Source: Roseobacter sp. GAI101 (GTDB lineage: Bacteria > Pseudomonadota > Alphaproteobacteria > Rhodobacterales > Rhodobacteraceae). Taken from it: a stretch of DNA of 64,000 bases. Shown here one piece after another: positions 60,317-64,000 of this stretch; the first letter of the stretch is position 1; each line of letters starts with the position of its first letter. The notes under the pieces were generated by a model. The model had not been told where the DNA came from and made no database searches. It worked only from the letters and a program-made list of their open reading frames with translations. The stretch lies in NCBI RefSeq assembly GCF_000156335.1, contig NZ_DS999213.1, positions 2,530,929 through 2,594,928 of the forward strand. The letters are read 5' to 3'. Position numbers and translations under genes: made by a program.

Positions 60317-61588
60317 CTATTCCCGCGCAAAAGCGTGGGATGCCGCGATGGCCAGACCGTCGACGATCGCGGTCATTGCAGCACCCCGATGCAATTCAGC
60401 CTGCGGAAAGGCGCGGCGCATGGCCATGTCGATCACCCCCATCAGGCTCGATCCGCCGACAAAGATCAGCTTGTTCACATCCGCAGGCGCAAGGTCGGTC
60501 TGGGCCACCAGATCGGTGGCAACCTGCGCGATGCTGTTCGCCATTTCATTCAATGTGGCAGCCATCATGGCAGGGGGCAGTGGTACGCGCAGACCACGTT
60601 CCAGAATATCCAGCCTGATCTCGGGCGGGGCGGTCGCGGCCACATCATTCGCCGCGATCTTGCCCGCCTCGACGGCAAAGGCGATGTCGTGGCCCAGTTC
60701 GTCCTCCAAAACTTTGACCAGCCGGTTCAACAGCGCGGGTTCAACGGCATATTTCGCCAGATCATCGACGGCACGCCGTTGTTCACGGGTATAAAGGAAC
60801 GGGATCTTCTGCCATGTCGCCAGATCGGTGAACACGGCATGGGGTGCTGCATGGGTTTCATCGCCGAAGACATGTTTGATCTGACTGCCCATGCCCAGAT
60901 GCGGCATGACGTGATGCAGGCTTAGCTCGCGGTCGAAATCCGTACCGCCCATGCGCAAGCCCTTGCTGGCCAGAATATGGATGCCTGCGTCGCCCTGCTG
61001 ACGAAACAGCGTAAAATCCGATGTACCCCCGCCAATATCCACGATCAGCCCCAGATCACCGGGTTCAAGCACGGCACGGTTGGCCAACGCGGCGGCTTCG
61101 GGTTCGGGCATGAAGCGCACGTCTTTGAAGCCGGCGAGGTGATAGCATTCCGTCAGGTCGACCAGCGCCTGGGCATTGCGCGCGGCGTCGGCGCTGTGAA
61201 ACATCACAGGACGCCCTGACAAGGCGCGATCGAATGTCTGACCCGTGGCGGCTTCGGCGCGCTGTTTCAACTCGGCCAGAAAGCTCGCCACGATGGCGAT
61301 GAAATCCATCCGCTTGCCCAGCAACATCCGGCTTTCGCGCATCAAAGGCGTGCCCAGCAGACTTTTGAGCGCGCGCATATACCGCCCCTCGTCACCGCCG
61401 ATCAGCGCCTCTTGGGCACCGCGCCCGTAAATGATCCGCTTTTCCTCGAAATCGAAAAACAACGCCGTGGGAAGGGTATTTTCGCCTGCCTCGACATCAA
61501 TCAGACGGGGCACACCGTCGATGGCATAGCCCGCCGCAGAGTTCGACGTTCCGAAATCAATTCCCAATGTGGAAGATACCGCAGCCAT
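60317..61588 (-). CDS. YegD-like Hsp70-family chaperone
   Basis: Actin/Hsp70 ATPase-domain protein without the peptide-binding domain. The phosphate 1 loop is TLGIDFGTSNSAAGYAID, phosphate 2 LIVDIGGGTSDFTLF, and the connect/adenosine element LIFVGGSSLMGVI. 423 residues, the length of E. coli YegD. ATG 61588 is preferred to in-frame upstream starts, because the family begins a few residues before GIDFGTS. Its clients are unknown. Upstream bases 61589-61735 are shared with the divergent ABC binding protein gene. Confidence 0.88.
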   Translation of the reverse strand: MAAVSSTLGIDFGTSNSAAGYAIDGVPRLIDVEAGENTLPTALFFDFEEKRIIYGRGAQEALIGGDEGRYMRALKSLLGTPLMRESRMLLGKRMDFIAIVASFLAELKQRAEAATGQTFDRALSGRPVMFHSADAARNAQALVDLTECYHLAGFKDVRFMPEPEAAALANRAVLEPGDLGLIVDIGGGTSDFTLFRQQGDAGIHILASKGLRMGGTDFDRELSLHHVMPHLGMGSQIKHVFGDETHAAPHAVFTDLATWQKIPFLYTREQRRAVDDLAKYAVEPALLNRLVKVLEDELGHDIAFAVEAGKIAANDVAATAPPEIRLDILERGLRVPLPPAMMAATLNEMANSIAQVATDLVAQTDLAPADVNKLIFVGGSSLMGVIDMAMRRAFPQAELHRGAAMTAIVDGLAIAASHAFARE

Positions 61589-61735
61589 GACGCACCCCTG
61601 CCTGATTAAAGCGAAGCTGGCGCATAAACCGCCAGCCGGGGCGGCACAATACAAATCTGCAACGGCCATACCAGTGCTGGCCAAAGCCTTTCGAACTGAG
61701 TAGTCTTTTTTGCATATGGTTAACAGGAGACACCG

Positions 61736-63214
61736 ATGTTCCATCTTCGCTCACTTATCCTTGGTACATGCGCCGCCGCGCTGATGGCCGGTGGGGCTAT
61801 TGCCAAAAGCGACATTATCGTTGCGATGCAGCTTGAACCGCCCCATCTGGACCCGACCAGTGCTGCCGCCGGGGCCATTGATTCAGTCCTTTATTCCAAC
61901 GTCTTCGAAGGGCTCACGCGCTTTATGGGCGACGGATCGGTTGTGCCGGGCCTGGCCGAATCCTGGGAGATTTCCGAAGACGGTCTGACCTATACGTTCA
62001 AACTGCAAAGCGGTGTTACCTTTCATGACGGTACCACGATGGACGCCGAAGACGTGAAATTCAGCCTTGACCGGATCGGGGCCGAAGACAGCGCGAATGC
62101 GCAAAAGGCGCTGTATAGTGCCATTTCCGAGGTTAACGTGATTGACCCCGCCACGGTCGAGATCAAGTTGTCCGAACCGAACGGCAACATGCTGTTCAAC
62201 CTTGCATGGGGCGACGCCGTGATCGTTGCACCCGAAAGCATCGACAACATCAAGCAGCTGCCCATCGGGACCGGTGCGTTCAAGTTCACCAGCTGGACGC
62301 AGGGCGATAACATCATGATCGAAAAGAACCCCAACTACTGGGGTGCGCCTGCCACGTTGGATAAGGCGACGTTCAAGTTCATTTCAGACCCTACAGCGGC
62401 GTTTGCATCGGTGATGGCCGAAGACGTGGATGTATTCGTAGGCTTCCCCGCCCCTGAAAACCTGCCCCAATTTGAAGCGGATCCGCGCTTTCAGGTGCTT
62501 GTCGGCTCGACCGAGGGCGAAACGATTCTGGCGATGAACAACAAGCAAGCGCCATTCGACAACATCAAGGTTCGCGAAGCCGTGGCCCATGCGATCGACC
62601 GTCAGGCGATCATTGATGGCGCGATGTTCGGATACGGCACGCCCATCGGCACCCATTTCGCACCGCACAACCCTGCCTATGTCGATGAAACGGCGATCAG
62701 TGCCTTTGACCCGGAAAAATCCAAGGCCCTTCTGGCCGAAGCGGGTTTCCCCGACGGGTTCGAGACAACGCTAGATCTGCCGCCCCCGTCCTACGCACGT
62801 CGCGGCGGTGAAATCATCGCGGCACAGCTGGCCGATGTTGGCATCACCGCCAAGATCAATAACGTCGAATGGGCGCAATGGCTTGAAACCGTGTTCAAAG
62901 GCAAAAACTTTGGCATGACCATCATCAGCCATACAGAGCCTATGGACATCGGCATCTACGCCAATCCGGATTACTACTTCCAATACGACAATCCGGAATT
63001 CCAGGAACTGATGACCAAGCTGAACGCCACAACAGACCCTGATATGCGGACTGAAATGCTGGCCCAGGCGCAAAAGATCATCGCCGAGGATTACGTGAAC
63101 GGCTACCTGTTCCAGCTTGCCGCGCTGTCGGTTGCCAAGGCGGGTGTTCAAGGTCTGTGGAAGAACGCGCCGACACAAGCGACGGACCTGACAAGCGTCT
63201 CTTGGGCTGAGTAA
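61736..63214 (+). CDS. Peptide/oligosaccharide-type ABC transporter substrate-binding protein (DppA family)
   Basis: Periplasmic SBP_bac_5-type binding protein. Signal peptide 1-23 (ending GGAIAK). The family core is VPGLAESWEISEDGLTYTFK, GVTFHDGTTMDAEDVKFSLD, NKQAPFDNIKVREAVAHAID, and VQGLWKNAPTQATDL at the C-terminus. AGGAG precedes the ATG. 492 residues. No permease or ATPase lies in the window, so the transporter genes are beyond it or elsewhere. The ligand is unknown. Confidence 0.92.
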   Translation: MFHLRSLILGTCAAALMAGGAIAKSDIIVAMQLEPPHLDPTSAAAGAIDSVLYSNVFEGLTRFMGDGSVVPGLAESWEISEDGLTYTFKLQSGVTFHDGTTMDAEDVKFSLDRIGAEDSANAQKALYSAISEVNVIDPATVEIKLSEPNGNMLFNLAWGDAVIVAPESIDNIKQLPIGTGAFKFTSWTQGDNIMIEKNPNYWGAPATLDKATFKFISDPTAAFASVMAEDVDVFVGFPAPENLPQFEADPRFQVLVGSTEGETILAMNNKQAPFDNIKVREAVAHAIDRQAIIDGAMFGYGTPIGTHFAPHNPAYVDETAISAFDPEKSKALLAEAGFPDGFETTLDLPPPSYARRGGEIIAAQLADVGITAKINNVEWAQWLETVFKGKNFGMTIISHTEPMDIGIYANPDYYFQYDNPEFQELMTKLNATTDPDMRTEMLAQAQKIIAEDYVNGYLFQLAALSVAKAGVQGLWKNAPTQATDLTSVSWAE

Positions 63215-63240
63215 GCCATCAGACCTTTCAATCTGAATGA

Positions 63241-63270
63241 AACGCCTCCGTTTTGCGGGGGCGTTTTTTG
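63241..63270 (+). terminator. Rho-independent terminator of the ABC binding-protein gene
   Basis: A 10-bp stem (AACGCCTCCG with CGGGGGCGTT, one G-U pair) and 5-nt loop are followed by TTTTTTG. It starts 26 nt after the stop. This means the binding protein gene is not directly followed by permease genes. Confidence 0.9.
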
Positions 63271-63286
63271 TTGGCGGTCACAATCG

Positions 63287-64000
63287 TCATCCCCAATCGC
63301 GGGCAGCAAGCAACCTGACCATCTGCCTGACCTCATCGCACACGTCCCCCTCGCGCGGGGCATCGCGCAGGGTGGTGAACCAATGATCGGGCGGGTTTTT
63401 ACCACGGCGGTTGCCGTCGAACCGCAAGCCCCGCAAAACCGCTTGTGCGGGGGCGGGCAGCCGGTCGGGCAGGTCTTGCCCATTTAGGATGCCCCAAACC
63501 CCTGTCCACAGACGTCCGACGGACCAGGGGTTATAGCCGCCACCGCCCAGAACCAGCAGGCGCGGTGCCATCCCCATCAATCCGCGCAAAACGGCCCAAT
63601 GTGCGTTGTTAGAGAGGGATAAATGCGACAGCGGGTCTTCTTCGACCGCATCGGCACCGCAGAGCAGGACAATCGCGTCGGGCCTGAACGCCTGCACCCG
63701 AGGCAGGATCAGGTGATCGCGGATATGCGCCATCTCGGTATCATTCAGCCCGCGCGGAACGGGAAGGTTGAACGCATTGCCACCCGCGTCATTTTCAATC
63801 GGACCGGTCCGGGGCCACAGCCGGTCTTCGTGGATCGAGATCATCAGGCAATCGGGATCACCGCCAAATCCCACTTCGACCCCGTCGGGGTGATGCGCGT
63901 CAATGTCGATGTAGGCAATACGCCGGACCCCGTGATGGCGCAGCGATTTCATCGCCAGCACGGGGTCGTTCAGATAGCAAAAACCGTTGGCGCGGTCGGG
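63287..64000 (-). CDS. Histone deacetylase-family amidohydrolase (5' end outside window)
   Basis: Class II HDAC/AcuC-like zinc amidohydrolase, truncated by the window edge; only the C-terminal ~237 codons are seen. Motifs: GFCYLNDPVLAMKSL just inside the edge, AYIDIDAHHPDGVEVGF (metal and catalytic Asp-His), PDAIVLLCGADAVEEDPLS, and VLGGGGYNPWSVGRLW. The reading frame is open to base 64000, so the true start is upstream. In bacteria these enzymes act on acetylpolyamines, acetoin-related compounds or lysine; the substrate cannot be told here. Confidence 0.85.
   Translation of the reverse strand, partial: PDRANGFCYLNDPVLAMKSLRHHGVRRIAYIDIDAHHPDGVEVGFGGDPDCLMISIHEDRLWPRTGPIENDAGGNAFNLPVPRGLNDTEMAHIRDHLILPRVQAFRPDAIVLLCGADAVEEDPLSHLSLSNNAHWAVLRGLMGMAPRLLVLGGGGYNPWSVGRLWTGVWGILNGQDLPDRLPAPAQAVLRGLRFDGNRRGKNPPDHWFTTLRDAPREGDVCDEVRQMVRLLAARDWG

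Overview
The window is chromosomal DNA from an alphaproteobacterium, most likely a marine member of the Roseobacter group (Rhodobacteraceae). This rests on the PhyR-NepR-EcfG stress module, the lpt-hpf-ptsN order, the TAXI-TRAP transporter, the paa operon with paaX, and many genes joined by 1-4 nt start/stop overlaps. Base composition is moderately GC-rich and even. I see no tRNA, rRNA, insertion sequence, prophage or CRISPR array. About 57 protein genes fill nearly all of the sequence; the only gene-poor stretches over 300 bases are 48102-48549 and 58545-59032. Layout, left to right. 1-5082: 3' part of an aerobic phenylacetate operon (paaC, D, E, Z and repressor paaX). 5138-9901: RNase D-like exonuclease, kdsD, lptC-lptA-lptB, then hpf and ptsN (KDO and LPS export, ribosome hibernation, nitrogen PTS); rpoN, which sits between lptB and hpf in enterobacteria, is absent. 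9905-21080: surface-polysaccharide block with a two-domain sulfotransferase, a GT14-like enzyme, three other glycosyltransferases, galE, galU, kdsB, cysQ and an orphan ABC-2 export permease. Sulfotransferases release PAP and CysQ removes PAP, so a sulfated glycan is a reasonable inference. 21083-26539: alkB, dnaK-dnaJ, radC and a hemerythrin. 26543-35529 (all minus strand): PstS-like/OmpA fusion, membrane-anchored orphan, Wzc-type tyrosine autokinase, and pqiA-pqiA-pqiB-pqiC. 35697-36257: DJ-1/PfpI stress protein behind an EcfG-type promoter. 36333-48101 (all minus strand) holds the least understood part: a tight five-gene operon (C-N hydrolase, very large Orn/Lys/Arg-decarboxylase-like PLP enzyme, ATP-grasp ligase, C45 Ntn hydrolase, class III aminotransferase) preceded by a TAXI-TRAP transporter. 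It looks like an unassigned pathway that makes or breaks down an amine or amide compound. 48550-52425: single-subunit FMN glutamate synthase homologue, gabT and a divergent XRE-cupin regulator. 52507-56693: general stress response locus (HWE/HisKA_2-type kinase, ecfG, nepR, divergent phyR, then a DUF883 gene and a holin-X-like gene). The phyR/nepR intergenic region is a perfect inverted repeat that carries an EcfG-type promoter on each strand; two more perfect matches (GGAAC, 17 nt, CGTT) precede the DUF883 and DJ-1 genes, so a local regulon can be read directly from the sequence. 56711-64000: YihY/BrkB membrane protein, formate/nitrite-transporter family protein, a decayed class-V aminotransferase fragment broken by a 14-nt tandem duplication, an M20 deacylase, a YegD-like Hsp70, a peptide-type ABC binding protein, and a histone-deacetylase-family gene cut by the window edge. 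All functional calls come from reading motifs and gene order; no database search was run.
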